Shown: positions 24,659 to 33,201 of the stretch, piece after piece
Layout of the letters: each line of letters opens with the position of its first letter
How positions within the stretch are numbered: position 1 is the stretch's first letter
NCBI RefSeq assembly: GCF_036013525.1
Contig: NZ_CP107853.1
Location: forward strand, 3,968,001 to 4,032,000
Direction of reading: 5' to 3'
DNA length: 64,000 nt
From: Nonomuraea sp. NBC_00507
Lineage (GTDB): Bacteria > Actinomycetota > Actinomycetes > Streptosporangiales > Streptosporangiaceae
Position numbers and translations under genes: made by a program
Notes under the pieces: generated by a model
Database searches by the model: none
What the model saw: only the letters and a program-made list of their open reading frames with translations
What the model was told of the DNA's origin: nothing

Positions 24659-25219
24659 TCAGTCGTCAGCTGCGATGATCAGAGTCAGGTTTCTGCTAGC
24701 CCGGTCCACGACGATGAGTTCATGGAATTCGGTGTGGACGCCACCCCAGTCGTGGAACTCAGACCGGCCAAGCCCTTTGAGGCGATATCGGCTCGTGGCC
24801 GCCCGGATGAGCGCATAGACCTCGTGGTTCAAGACCTCTTCCACCTGTCTGGGCAGACCTCCATACTGGCTGGCCCAGCTTCTCAGGACATCGATCGCGG
24901 TCATTTCGTCCACCGGTTCGTAGGCGTCGGTGGTGATATTGCTCAGCCAGTAGGGACCGTGTCGAGTGCCCAACGGGTCGACGCCGCCACCGGCGTAGTC
25001 ATCTCGAAACTGGTCATGCTTGATCAAGGCGTCCAGGAGCAGCGTGTCGTCACAAGAGGGCGAGAGCAGCTCGAATCGCTTGAGATCGATCCACCGGTAG
25101 CCGTGAGTGCTGTGGTCGTTGAACGGATAGTGACGGAGGTTGATGAAAAGCTGATCACGGAAGTTGAGCGCCTGTTGCACGATCACTAACCGTAGACGCA
25201 GGCCGAGCCTGCTGACCAA
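24659..25219 (-). CDS. Hypothetical protein
   Basis: A 186-residue protein I do not recognise. It is rich in aromatic and charged residues (LRHYPFNDHSTHGYRWIDL; YWLSNITTDAYEPVDEM), has no signal peptide or membrane segment, and codon use fits real coding DNA. The start is uncertain. It is convergent with the vapC remnant and lies downstream of the protease triplet, separated from it by a strong hairpin. Confidence 0.55.
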   Translation of the reverse strand: MVSRLGLRLRLVIVQQALNFRDQLFINLRHYPFNDHSTHGYRWIDLKRFELLSPSCDDTLLLDALIKHDQFRDDYAGGGVDPLGTRHGPYWLSNITTDAYEPVDEMTAIDVLRSWASQYGGLPRQVEEVLNHEVYALIRAATSRYRLKGLGRSEFHDWGGVHTEFHELIVVDRASRNLTLIIAADD

Positions 25220-25259
25220 CGACCGGGATCCCGCCCGGCTTCAAGAGGTCAGCAGGCTC
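25205..25259 (-). terminator. Terminator after protease paralogue 1
   Basis: Perfect 13-bp inverted repeat GAGCCTGCTGACC (25205-25217) with GGTCAGCAGGCTC (25247-25259); the 29-nt loop contains a smaller CCGGG/CCCGG stem. It lies 30 nt beyond the stop codon of the minus-strand protease gene. Confidence 0.65.
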
Positions 25260-25287
25260 AGCGTCCTGTGTCCTGAGGATTTGTGGA

Positions 25288-26868
25288 CTACTGGAGCATC
25301 TCGCCCTTCGGGCTGACGATCACCTTGGTCTCCGCGTAGTTGGCCTTGTTGTAGACATCGGCCACTTCGCCGTTGAAGTAGGTGGAGCTGATGAAGTCGA
25401 CCCGGTCGTTGCCGTCCTGGTCGTGGAACATGCTCGTAATGCCGTTGACGTAGCCCGTGCGCTTGTTGTTGTCGTACTTCAGCATCCAGGGACCGCCGTC
25501 GGCGCCGCCGGTCATGGAGCACTTGAGCACCTGGTGCTCTTCGACCTTGAACGTATTGGCCTGGTAGAGCTTCTGGGCGGTCTTGCCCGCGCACCACTTG
25601 GGCGTGAGCCCGCTGTACGGCTTGTCGCCGTCGGGGTGCGGGTCGGCCGGGTAGCCGAAGGCGATCACGCGCTGGCCCCTCGGCTGGTTCCACGCCAGTC
25701 CCTGCCCGCCCACGTTGTCGCCAAGACGGCCCATGTCCTTGGCCTTGCCAGCGCCGGGGTAGATGAAGAAGGAGTCGTGGAAGTACTTGGTCGACTTGGT
25801 GACCTTGTACCACTGGATCAGGTAGAACTGCTTGAGCCAGTAGTCGCCTCGGTCGTCCTTGAAGACCTTGCCCTTGACCTTACCGATGGCCTTCTCGTCG
25901 AGCAGCTTCTTGTACTCGGCCTCGGTGAGCGGGGTCAGCTTGGTCGCGCCCTGGTCACCGTTCTTCCACAGCTTCGGGTCCTCGTTCGCCTTGGGAGCGT
26001 TGCTCCACTGCAACTCAGTGACCTCGACCTCATCCGTTGTCGGAACTGAGTCCACGAAGTTGCCGCCGGCCGGTTCCTTGGAGGTCACGTCCTCGGCGCG
26101 GAAGCCGCCGTTGGGGCCGTACTTGTCCAGCCCCTCCTTGTACTGCTGCTCAGCGGTCTTGCCGCCAGGAATGTCCTTCAGTTCTGTGGACTTGACGTCC
26201 TTCTTGCCCTCGAAGCTGTCGAACTCCGACTTCAGGACCTGCTTCTCGGCCACCTTATCGACGAGGGAGAAGCCGTTGTGGACGGCCACGAAGGCGAAGT
26301 CGCCGTCGTAGTCGTCGTAGGTGTCGAGGTCGTAGGCGGTGAAGGCGTACGCGCCGACGTAGACACCCCAGGGAGCTCTGCCCTTGTAGTAACCCGGCAC
26401 GAAGATCCACTTGCTGAAGACGTCCTTGCCGCTCTCGTACACGCAGTGGCCGGCGGTGGCGACCAGGTTGCGGTGGCGGGACTGGATCGACGTGGCCGAG
26501 CACCAGCGGTAGCGGCCGGCCCGGTCGATGAAGAAGACCTTGCCGATGGTCTTGGGGAGGTTGACGTTCTTACTGGCGGTCGGCTTGGCGGTGGACCCTG
26601 TCGGGGCGGTCAAGCTTGGCTTGCCATCAGGGGCTCCCTGGCTTTGGGTGGCGACCAGCTTGGACACGTTTTTGGCGTCCCAGTGGTATTGGGTCGCCTT
26701 GTGCAGAGCCGCGCCGTTGGCGTCGAGCCAGAAATTGGCGACGCCATATGCGTCTGCGGGCTTGGGCATGAGGTTGTCAGAGGCCCAGTTGGGCTCGGCG
26801 CTGGCGGGTTGGACAAGGACGGCGGCGCTCAAGCCGGCGACGGCGAGGGGGATGAGCAGGCGCTTCAA
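25288..26868 (-). CDS. Secreted trypsin-like protein, paralogue 1, catalytic Ser replaced by Asp
   Basis: A 526-residue secreted protein with a signal peptide ending in PASA (about 1-24). The chymotrypsin-fold half has SATSIQ...LVATAGHCVY with His141, a DYDGDFAFV strand supplying the Asp, and a later CSMTGGADGGPW region in which Asp457 occupies the place where proteases have Ser (GGxSGGP). About 150 residues are inserted between the His/Asp half and the Ser region (TELKDIPGGKTAEQQY to FGYPADPHPDGDKPY). The TTG start at 26868 was chosen because all three paralogues share a ribosome-binding site followed by TTGAAGCGC. By sequence it is a pseudoprotease unless Asp works otherwise. Confidence 0.8.
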   Translation of the reverse strand: MKRLLIPLAVAGLSAAVLVQPASAEPNWASDNLMPKPADAYGVANFWLDANGAALHKATQYHWDAKNVSKLVATQSQGAPDGKPSLTAPTGSTAKPTASKNVNLPKTIGKVFFIDRAGRYRWCSATSIQSRHRNLVATAGHCVYESGKDVFSKWIFVPGYYKGRAPWGVYVGAYAFTAYDLDTYDDYDGDFAFVAVHNGFSLVDKVAEKQVLKSEFDSFEGKKDVKSTELKDIPGGKTAEQQYKEGLDKYGPNGGFRAEDVTSKEPAGGNFVDSVPTTDEVEVTELQWSNAPKANEDPKLWKNGDQGATKLTPLTEAEYKKLLDEKAIGKVKGKVFKDDRGDYWLKQFYLIQWYKVTKSTKYFHDSFFIYPGAGKAKDMGRLGDNVGGQGLAWNQPRGQRVIAFGYPADPHPDGDKPYSGLTPKWCAGKTAQKLYQANTFKVEEHQVLKCSMTGGADGGPWMLKYDNNKRTGYVNGITSMFHDQDGNDRVDFISSTYFNGEVADVYNKANYAETKVIVSPKGEMLQ

Positions 26869-26967
26869 GGGAGGCTCCACGGGCGGTTGTCAAGAAAGAT
26901 GTAAAGACCCTATCGACCCATTAGTCACTCTGGTAAGGGTTCTTCTCAGATTTCTCACCAAACAGGC

Positions 26968-26999
26968 CGAAGGGCCCGGCAGAAGCCGAGCCCTTCGGG
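26968..26999 (-). terminator. Terminator after protease paralogue 2
   Basis: Inverted repeat CCGAAGGGC (26968-26976) / GCCCTTCGG (26991-26999) with a 14-nt loop, placed about 50 nt after the stop codon. The segment GCCGAGCCCTTCG is also found in the hairpin after paralogue 3. Confidence 0.65.
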
Positions 27000-27050
27000 T
27001 AAAGCGGTTGGTCTGAGGTTTGGACCCCCAGCTCCAGGGATGTCCCAGAA

Positions 27051-28631
27051 TTAGGACATCTTGCCGGACCACAGGTTGGCGGCAGCCTTGTACACCATGG
27101 CCGTCTCCCCGTCGAAGTACGACGAGTAGATGGTGTCGTTGCGGTTGTTGCTGTCGCTGTCGCCGAACACAGCGGTGGTGACACCGTTGACGTAGCCAAG
27201 ACGCTTGGCGTTGCTGTACTTGAGCAGCCACGCCGAGCCGTTGTAGCCCGGGGTGACGGCGCACTTCAGGGCAACGAGCTCCTCAGCCTTGAGAGGCGCG
27301 TAGACGTTGACCTTGGACGACGTCTTGCCGTAGCACCACTTCGGCGTGACACCCGTGTAGGGCTTGCTGCCGTCGGGGTGCTCGCCACCCGGGTACCCGA
27401 AGGTACGGACGTACTTGCCGGTCGGCTGGTTCCACGCGAAGCCCTGGCCGCCGACGTTGTCGCCGAGGCGACCAGCGTCCTTGACGGTCAGGTCCCCACC
27501 CGTGTAGATGAAGAACGAGTCGTGGTAGTACTTGGTCGCCGAGGAGACCTTGTACCACTGGATCACGTAGAACTGACGGAGCCAGTAGTCGCCCAGGTCG
27601 TCGATGAAGACCTTGCCCTTGACCTTGCCGGCGGCCTTCTCGTCGAGCAGCTTCTTGTACTGGGCCTCGGTGAGCGGGGTGTCCTTGACGGCACCCTTGT
27701 CACCGTTCTTCCACCCCGACGGGCTCTCGCTCGGGGCCGGAGCGTTGTTGTACTGCAGCTCCGTGACCTCGACCTCGTCCACGGTGGGAACGGAGTCCTC
27801 GAAGTTGCCGCCAGCCGGCTCCTTGGAGGTCACGTTCTCGGAGCGGAAGCCGCCGTTGGGGCCGTACTGGTCCAGCCCCTCCTTGTACTGCTGCTCGGCG
27901 GTCTTGCCACCGGGGATGTCCTTGAGCTCGGTGCTCTTGACTTCCTTCTTGCCCTCGTAGGCGTCGTACTCCGACTTGAGGACCTGCTTGCCCTCAACCT
28001 TGCTGAAGTTGAGGTTGATGCCGTTGTAGACCGTGACGAACGCGTAGTCGCGGTCGTAGTCCTCGTAGTTGGCGAAGTCGTAGTGGGTGAAGGCCTGCTT
28101 ACCCACGTAGATGCCCCAAGGAGCCCTGCCCTGGTAGTAACCGGGGACGAAGACCCACTTGTCGAGGACCGCCCCGTTCTGCTTCGTCTGGAAGACGCAG
28201 TGACCGGCGGTGGCAACCAGGTTGCGGTACTTCGCCTGGATGGAGGTGGCGGAGCACCAGTACAGCTTGCCGTCGACGCCCTCGAAGAACACCTTGCCGA
28301 TGGTCTTCGGCAGGTTCACGTTCTGAACCTTGGCGGTGACCTTCTTCTCTTCACCGATGGGGGCGGTGGAGCCCGGCTTGGTGTCCGCGGTATAGCCACC
28401 CGCGGTCTTGAGCTTGTCGACTTCCTTGTAGTCGAAGCGGTAGTAGGACGCGGCCCGCAGGGCAGCGCCGTTCGCCTTGAACCAGAAGTCGACGGTCTCG
28501 GCGACCTTGTTGTTCGGCGTCAGCGGAGTGTCGATGATCTCGCCGGACGCGGAAGCCGTGCCGGCCAGACCAGCAGCCAGCAGACCGGTGGCCAGGATGG
28601 CACCACCGGCGGGGAGGAGGATGCGCTTCAA
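27051..28631 (-). CDS. Secreted trypsin-like protein, paralogue 2, catalytic Ser replaced by Asn
   Basis: A 526-residue paralogue of the neighbouring genes, with signal peptide LKRILLPAGG...GTASA. The His motif TAGHCVF and the DYDRDYAFV strand are intact, but the serine region reads VTPGYNGSAW, with Asn464 at the serine place and the following GGP also changed, so this is the most divergent of the three at the active site. It shares the large central insert. TTG start at 28631 with AAGGAG 7 nt upstream; an ATG at 28673 in frame would give a 14-residue longer basic leader. Extracellular, function unknown. Confidence 0.8.
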   Translation of the reverse strand: MKRILLPAGGAILATGLLAAGLAGTASASGEIIDTPLTPNNKVAETVDFWFKANGAALRAASYYRFDYKEVDKLKTAGGYTADTKPGSTAPIGEEKKVTAKVQNVNLPKTIGKVFFEGVDGKLYWCSATSIQAKYRNLVATAGHCVFQTKQNGAVLDKWVFVPGYYQGRAPWGIYVGKQAFTHYDFANYEDYDRDYAFVTVYNGINLNFSKVEGKQVLKSEYDAYEGKKEVKSTELKDIPGGKTAEQQYKEGLDQYGPNGGFRSENVTSKEPAGGNFEDSVPTVDEVEVTELQYNNAPAPSESPSGWKNGDKGAVKDTPLTEAQYKKLLDEKAAGKVKGKVFIDDLGDYWLRQFYVIQWYKVSSATKYYHDSFFIYTGGDLTVKDAGRLGDNVGGQGFAWNQPTGKYVRTFGYPGGEHPDGSKPYTGVTPKWCYGKTSSKVNVYAPLKAEELVALKCAVTPGYNGSAWLLKYSNAKRLGYVNGVTTAVFGDSDSNNRNDTIYSSYFDGETAMVYKAAANLWSGKMS

Positions 28632-28664
28632 GGTAACTCCTTGCGCTGTCGTGGAACGCCTCTT

Positions 28665-28702
28665 GCGTCCCATGCGTCAGTAAAGGGATAGCCAGGAACA
28701 TA
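28665..28702 (-). promoter_or_regulatory. Conserved 38-bp leader/promoter block of protease paralogue 2
   Basis: This block matches 30687-30724 upstream of paralogue 3 at 37 of 38 positions, while the sequence further upstream differs. It lies 34-71 nt before the TTG start. It includes GCGTCCCATGCGTC (two TGCGTC-like half-sites) and CTATCCC on the minus strand, which could be a -10 element or an operator. Confidence 0.55.
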
Positions 28703-28906
28703 CAGTGTCGATCTTGAACTCGGGTAGTCGCTTTGAGAGGAAAAGATGCGACAAGCCGGGCGTGATCGTTCTGTGATGTTTAAGTGGCTGATGCGCAGGA
28801 GTTGAGAGAAGCTCTCCCTGTGGCCGTTTGCCCTGATCAACATAAGGAAGTTGTCAGTGTGGCCAGCGGGGCGAAGGTGTCGCGTTGATCCTCCTCCGCC
28901 CGGCGA

Positions 28907-28922
28907 TGTGACGCAGATCACA
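28907..28922. promoter_or_regulatory. Crp-like palindrome upstream of protease paralogue 2
   Basis: TGTGACGCAGATCACA fits TGTGA-N6-TCACA, the consensus of Crp/GlxR-type regulators, without mismatch. It is 276 nt before the TTG start of paralogue 2. Confidence 0.55.
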
Positions 28923-28989
28923 TTAGATTGATGGCACCGTATGGGCGCGCCATGCGTCCAAAAGCCTTCACTTTCGGGGGCTGAACGCG

Positions 28990-29017
28990 GAAGGGCTCGG
29001 CGGATGCCGAGCCCTTC
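28990..29017 (-). terminator. Terminator after protease paralogue 3
   Basis: Perfect 12-bp stem built on AAGGGCTCGGC / GCCGAGCCCTT with a 4-nt GGAT loop, 50 nt after the stop codon. No T-run. Confidence 0.65.
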
Positions 29018-29066
29018 GCTTGCGACGGTTTACGAACGGTTCATCGCCGTTCGCTCTGCGTCAACT

Positions 29067-30650
29067 TCACACAACCTTGCCGGACCACACGGTCGCGGCG
29101 GCCTTGTAGACGACGTTGGTCTCACCGTCGAAGTACGGCGAGGAGATGTAGTCCACGCGGCCGTTGCCGTCCTGGTCGTTGAAGGTGCTGGTGACACCGT
29201 TCACGTAGCCGAGACGCTTGGCGTTGCTGTACTTGTACAGCCACGGGCCACCGTCGGCGCCCTCGGTCATGGCGCACTTGAGGGCGACGTGCTCCTCGAT
29301 CTTCTTGGCGGCAGAGCCGACCAGCTTGCCCGAAGTCTTGCCGTAGCACCACTTCGGCGTGATGCCGGTGTAGGCCTTGTTGCCGTCAGGGTGCGGCGCG
29401 GCCGGGTAGCCGAACACGCGGACGTACTTGCCGGTGGGCTGGTTCCAGGCGAAGCCCTGCCCGCCGACGTTGTCGCCCAGGCGGCCAGCGTCCTTAACCG
29501 TGATGTCCCCACCCGTGAAGATGAAGAAGGAGTCGTGGAAGTACTTGGTCGACTTGGTGACCTTGTACCACTGGATCAGGTAGAACTGCTTGAGCCAGTA
29601 GTCGCCTCGGTCGTCCTTGAAGACCTTGCCCTTGACCTTGCCAGCGGCCTTCTCGTCGAGCAGCTTCTTGTACTCGGCCTCGGTGAGCGGGGTCAGCTTG
29701 GTCGCGCCCTGGTCACCGTTCTTCCACTGCTTGGGGTCCTCGCTCGCCTTGGGAGCGTTGGTCCACTGCAGCTCGGTGACCTCGACCTCGTCCGTGGTCG
29801 CAACCGAGTCCTTGAAGTTGCCGCCGGCGGCCTCCTTCGTGGTCACGTTCTCGGCGCGGAAGCCACCGTTGGGGCCGTACTTGTCCAGCCCCTCCAGGTA
29901 CTGCTGCTCCGCGGTCTTGCCGCCAGGGATGTCCTTGAGCTCGGTGCTCTTGACTTCCTTCTTGCCCTCGTAGGCGTCGTACTCCGACTTGAGGACCTGC
30001 TTGCTGTTCACACGGCTCGCGGTGATCGAGACACCGTTGTAAACGGTCACGAACGCGTAATCGCGGTCGTAGTCCTCGTAGACGTCGAAGTCGTAGTGGG
30101 TGAAGGCCTGCTTACCCACGTAGATGCCCCAAGGAGCCCTGCCCTGGTAGTAGCCGGGGACGAAGACCCACTTGGACATGACGTCCGAGTTCGCGGCGGT
30201 GTCGTACACGCAGTGGCCGGCAGTGGCGACCAGGTTGCGGTACTTGGACTGGATCGAAGTGGCGGAGCACCACTTCTTCTCGCCCTTGCTGTTGACGAAG
30301 AACACCTTGCCGATGGTCTTCGGCAGGTTCACGTTCTGAACCTTGGCGGTGGTCTTCTTCTCTTCGCCGATCGGAGCGGTCGAACCCGGCTTGGTGTCCG
30401 AGCTGTAACCGCCCTTGCTCTGCAGCTTGGCGACGTCGGCCTTGTCCCAGACGTTGGACTCGGTAGCGGCCTTGAGGGCAGCACCGTTGCTCTCCGCCCA
30501 GTAGTCGACGATCGCCTTGGCGTTGGCCGCACTCGTCGCCATCGGGTCCTTGGCGATGTCGCTGTCGGCCTGGGCCGTACCGGCCAGGCCGGCGGCCAGA
30601 AGGCCGGTAGCCATAAGGGCGCCACCGGCGGGGATGAGGATGCGCTTCAA
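29067..30650 (-). CDS. Secreted trypsin-like protein, paralogue 3, catalytic Ser replaced by Asp
   Basis: A 527-residue paralogue with signal peptide ending GTAQA. TAGHCVY and DYDRDYAFV are intact; the serine region is MTEGADGGPW with Asp466 in the Ser place, as in paralogue 1. The central insert is nearly identical to paralogue 1 at the DNA level (about 29,520-29,730 against 25,765-25,970), while the N-terminal third is closer to paralogue 2, so the copies look mosaic. TTG start at 30650 with AAGGAG upstream; ATG at 30695 is the in-frame alternative. Confidence 0.8.
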   Translation of the reverse strand: MKRILIPAGGALMATGLLAAGLAGTAQADSDIAKDPMATSAANAKAIVDYWAESNGAALKAATESNVWDKADVAKLQSKGGYSSDTKPGSTAPIGEEKKTTAKVQNVNLPKTIGKVFFVNSKGEKKWCSATSIQSKYRNLVATAGHCVYDTAANSDVMSKWVFVPGYYQGRAPWGIYVGKQAFTHYDFDVYEDYDRDYAFVTVYNGVSITASRVNSKQVLKSEYDAYEGKKEVKSTELKDIPGGKTAEQQYLEGLDKYGPNGGFRAENVTTKEAAGGNFKDSVATTDEVEVTELQWTNAPKASEDPKQWKNGDQGATKLTPLTEAEYKKLLDEKAAGKVKGKVFKDDRGDYWLKQFYLIQWYKVTKSTKYFHDSFFIFTGGDITVKDAGRLGDNVGGQGFAWNQPTGKYVRVFGYPAAPHPDGNKAYTGITPKWCYGKTSGKLVGSAAKKIEEHVALKCAMTEGADGGPWLYKYSNAKRLGYVNGVTSTFNDQDGNGRVDYISSPYFDGETNVVYKAAATVWSGKVV

Positions 30651-30686
30651 GGGAACTGCTCCTTGCTCTGTCGTGGGTCGCAACAT

Positions 30687-30724
30687 GCGTCCCATGCGTC
30701 AGTAAAGGGATAGCAAGGAACATA
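30687..30724 (-). promoter_or_regulatory. Conserved 38-bp leader/promoter block of protease paralogue 3
   Basis: Counterpart of the block at 28665-28702 (one mismatch), located 37-74 nt upstream of the TTG start. Confidence 0.55.
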
Positions 30725-30919
30725 GCGTGGTGATCTCCGCAGGTGGAACCCGGTTTGGGGCATCTGGTAGGCGCCGTTTCCCGTGTGACCGTGCCGTTAC
30801 CTGTCAGAGGCCTTTCCGTGTTGTTATGTGAAAGAGATGTTTTCGCAGGGTGTGCAGGGGATGTGGCGGATGGGACGAAAGTTCCGTTAGAGCGATGTTG
30901 CATAGAGTAGTCGCTTGAT

Positions 30920-30935
30920 TGTGCCTTAGATCACA
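30920..30935. promoter_or_regulatory. Crp-like palindrome upstream of protease paralogue 3
   Basis: TGTGCCTTAGATCACA matches TGTGA-N6-TCACA with one mismatch and stands 270 nt before the start codon, nearly the same distance as the site of paralogue 2 (276 nt). Confidence 0.5.
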
Positions 30936-31329
30936 GGAACCAGATTCAGCCCTGCTCCGTCTAACATGGCCAGGTCCTCACAGGTGATCTTCAGGTATCG
31001 CCCGGAAATATCCGTATTCATGTCATATGCCCTGTTCTTGGCTGTGTCGGGAGCGCCTCGGCTGAGTCCGGAACGGAGACGAGCTGTGTCTGTCACCCGG
31101 GCGTATGTGGCGCGCTCCATATATAGGTGCGTTCCTCCTGGCGCCCACCTGTGATGTCGGCCGCGACAGTGGGACTGGTGAAGGTCCGCGCCAGCCCGAT
31201 CAACGGCTGCGAGTGGGCGGCGCTGACATATACACCGAGACGCACCGCGTACAGCGGGGAGTCCGCGGTGCGTTTCAACTGGTGGCGACTTGACGGGAAG
31301 CTCTCGGTCCGCCGACGCCGAACGCGCTG
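30936..31329. other. Gene-free stretch
   Basis: Nearly 400 nt with only short, unsupported frames on both strands. I recognise nothing in it. It marks the passage from the protease triplet into the decayed accessory region. Confidence 0.4.
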
Positions 31330-31478
31330 CGCCACTGTTGTCGAATGCTTGGCTCGCTGGAAGGAGCCTGAGAATCTGGTGCAGGAGACGTTCCTGCGGA
31401 CGTGGCGTCGACGCGCGACCTACCGGGGCGACTCCAGCTCAGGGCGTGGCTCTACCGCACCGCGACTAGGACTGGCCC
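31330..31478 (+). pseudogene. ECF sigma factor remnant (region 2)
   Basis: Translated with one frameshift, this fragment reads EPENLVQETFLRTWRRRATY then LRAWLYRTAT, which is the region 2 signature of ECF sigma factors (DAEDLVQETFLRAW...LRTWLYRIATN). No start, region 4 or remaining parts are present. It abuts an IS481 fragment directly on its right, suggesting that the sigma gene was broken by transposition and later deletion. Confidence 0.65.
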
Positions 31479-31479
31479 G

Positions 31480-31901
31480 AGACGGCACCGGCTCGACCCC
31501 GCGCTCGGCCAGCTCCCAGCCCAGCGTGCGCGGCCCCCACCGCGGATGAGCTCGTCGCAGCTCACAGATCATCGCCTCGATGCTCGGGAGAATCTGCATC
31601 GGGTGGGCTTTGACCCGATGGGAGCGGTCGGCCAACGCGCCCAGCCCACCCTCGCGATACCGGCGCACCCAGGTATGCACCGACTGCCGCGACACCCCGT
31701 ACCGGCCAGCCACGTCGGTGACCTTCGCCCCGATAACACCTCGATCACCGCGTGATAGCGCTGCTCCACGACGCTCAACGCCACCAATGTCACCTGAGCC
31801 TCCCCTGAAGCGTCGATAACGCCACGGGTAGGCACAGAAAGCGATCAAGGTGTCAAGCGTCAAGCGAGGCCAGAGTGTCAACCATCAAGCGAGACAGGAC
31901 A
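31480..31901 (-). pseudogene. IS481-family transposase fragment with its outer terminus
   Basis: On the minus strand the end TGTCCTGTCTCGCTTGATGG (from 31901) begins an IS481-like terminus, with a second TGTCAAG-type motif near 31850. The coding part then reads VEQRYHAVIEVLSG and, after a frameshift, VAGRYGVSRQSVHTWVRRY, ALADRSHR and RRAHPRWGPRTL, the N-terminal helix-turn-helix of IS481 transposases. The DDE catalytic domain is absent because the fragment ends at the sigma-factor remnant. Confidence 0.75.
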
Positions 31902-32040
31902 TCGGCCACGCCTCTTACCCGGCCGAATTGTTCTTGTAGAGATCAAGGCGGCGGGCCGTTCTCGCCCGCGCCCGCCACTCGGGCCGCGGGGAGGGACCCG
32001 CATGGCGCGCATACACCGACCGCAGCAGAGCTCGTCCGAT

Positions 32041-32496
32041 CTACTTCCGCGTACTCACGATCGCCGACCAGATGACCATCGTGATCATTAGCACGAACAT
32101 GACTCCGGTGGTGGCGTAAGCAGCCAGGTCAAGCGGACCGGCGGTATAGGGATCATCGCCCTCGGTCGCCGCGAACATGTAGACGATGGAGGAGAGAAGC
32201 GGAATCGTCACGGAGCCCATCGCCACCGCGCCCTGACGCTGACGTTGCCGAGGACCATCAACAGGCTCCCCTGGGATAGGCGCTGGATACTCGCCCCGCC
32301 GTGATCGTCGAATCCCCTCCAGCGCTGCTCTCGCCGCCAGGACGATCGCAATCACCTTGACCCCTAGAAGGAGCCAGAAGAACGGTCCACGTACATACGC
32401 GTCAGCGCCGCTCAGCCACCTCGCGAGATATAGCACTCCCAGCAGCCCACATACGCCTAGAACAACCTTGTACGATGCGGGCACTCTCGACAGCAT
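32041..32496 (-). CDS. Putative four-helix membrane protein, unknown
   Basis: About 151 residues from the ATG at 32496 with hydrophobic segments near 10-30, 38-62, 95-113 and 122-147 and a basic, proline-rich cytoplasmic loop (RRSRRGEYPAPIPGEP). A longer frame to 32571 exists. No family is recognised. It sits among insertion-sequence fragments. Confidence 0.5.
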   Translation of the reverse strand: MLSRVPASYKVVLGVCGLLGVLYLARWLSGADAYVRGPFFWLLLGVKVIAIVLAARAALEGIRRSRRGEYPAPIPGEPVDGPRQRQRQGAVAMGSVTIPLLSSIVYMFAATEGDDPYTAGPLDLAAYATTGVMFVLMITMVIWSAIVSTRK

Positions 32497-32591
32497 TTCG
32501 GAATTGTGGCGGGAACAACCCTGTGGTGCAAGACCAGCCTCCGGCGGGGCCTCGGTCTCCAGGATGATCACCGGCGCAGGGCCGGGGTTCG

Positions 32592-33140
32592 TTGATGGCT
32601 GAGGTGGAAGTCCCCGCCACCGCCTGGCCCCCGGCCTACGACGACGAACGCCAGGTACGACCCGGCGCGTGGGTCGCCGAGATCACCGGCCTGCTCGACC
32701 TGACCCGCTGGCCCAAAGGGATGCGGGTCATCGTCCGCAAAGAACGTCCGCACCCCGGCGCCCAATTGCGCTTCACCGACATCGACGGACACCGCTTCAC
32801 CTAATGAGAGCTATCGGCACCCCCGCCGGCCAGCTCGCCGACCTCGAATTACGCCACCGCCGTCGCGCCCGCGCAGAAGACCGCCTGCGCCTCCGCATCC
32901 CACAGCAATGGCCCTGGGCCAGGTAAATCGTCACCACCCTGACCCGGCTGCACGCCCTGCAGGAACCGACCTGACCATCACCAGCCCACCCCTACGAGCA
33001 GAAAGGCACCCCGCGGGCCCGTGGAACCCCGCCCACCCGGCGCGACAGCCGGGCAATCCCGCTGACCACAGCGAGGAAATCGACCTCCAGCCGGACCCAT
33101 CAGCTGACCAGATCAACATCGAGAAAGATCGAGGCTAACC
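32592..33140 (+). pseudogene. IS1380-family transposase remnant
   Basis: The first frame contains LDLTRWPKGMRVIVRKERPHPGAQ and LRFTDIDGHRFT, then out of frame GQLADLELRHRRRARAEDRLR, both hallmarks of IS1380 transposases. The last residues before the stop at about 33138 (INIEKDRG) match the family's C-terminus. The gene has lost its 5' half and most of its 3' half and is frameshifted. Confidence 0.75.
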
Positions 33141-33201
33141 CCCACTTCCACGTACAGCATGTATGCCTGCTACGTACTGAAACGGCCGTCCCGCTGGACC
33201 G

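Larger units (their letters stand above)
28632..29066. other. Gene-free region upstream of protease paralogue 2
   Basis: 435 nt between paralogue 2 and paralogue 3. It holds the conserved leader block, a Crp-like palindrome at 28907-28922 and the terminator of paralogue 3. No coding frame is convincing. Confidence 0.5.

Noticed and set aside
24629..25189. Plus-strand frame opposite the hypothetical gene at 24659-25219
   Set aside because: The minus-strand protein has the more natural composition, with aromatic and charged motifs; the plus frame looks like its shadow.
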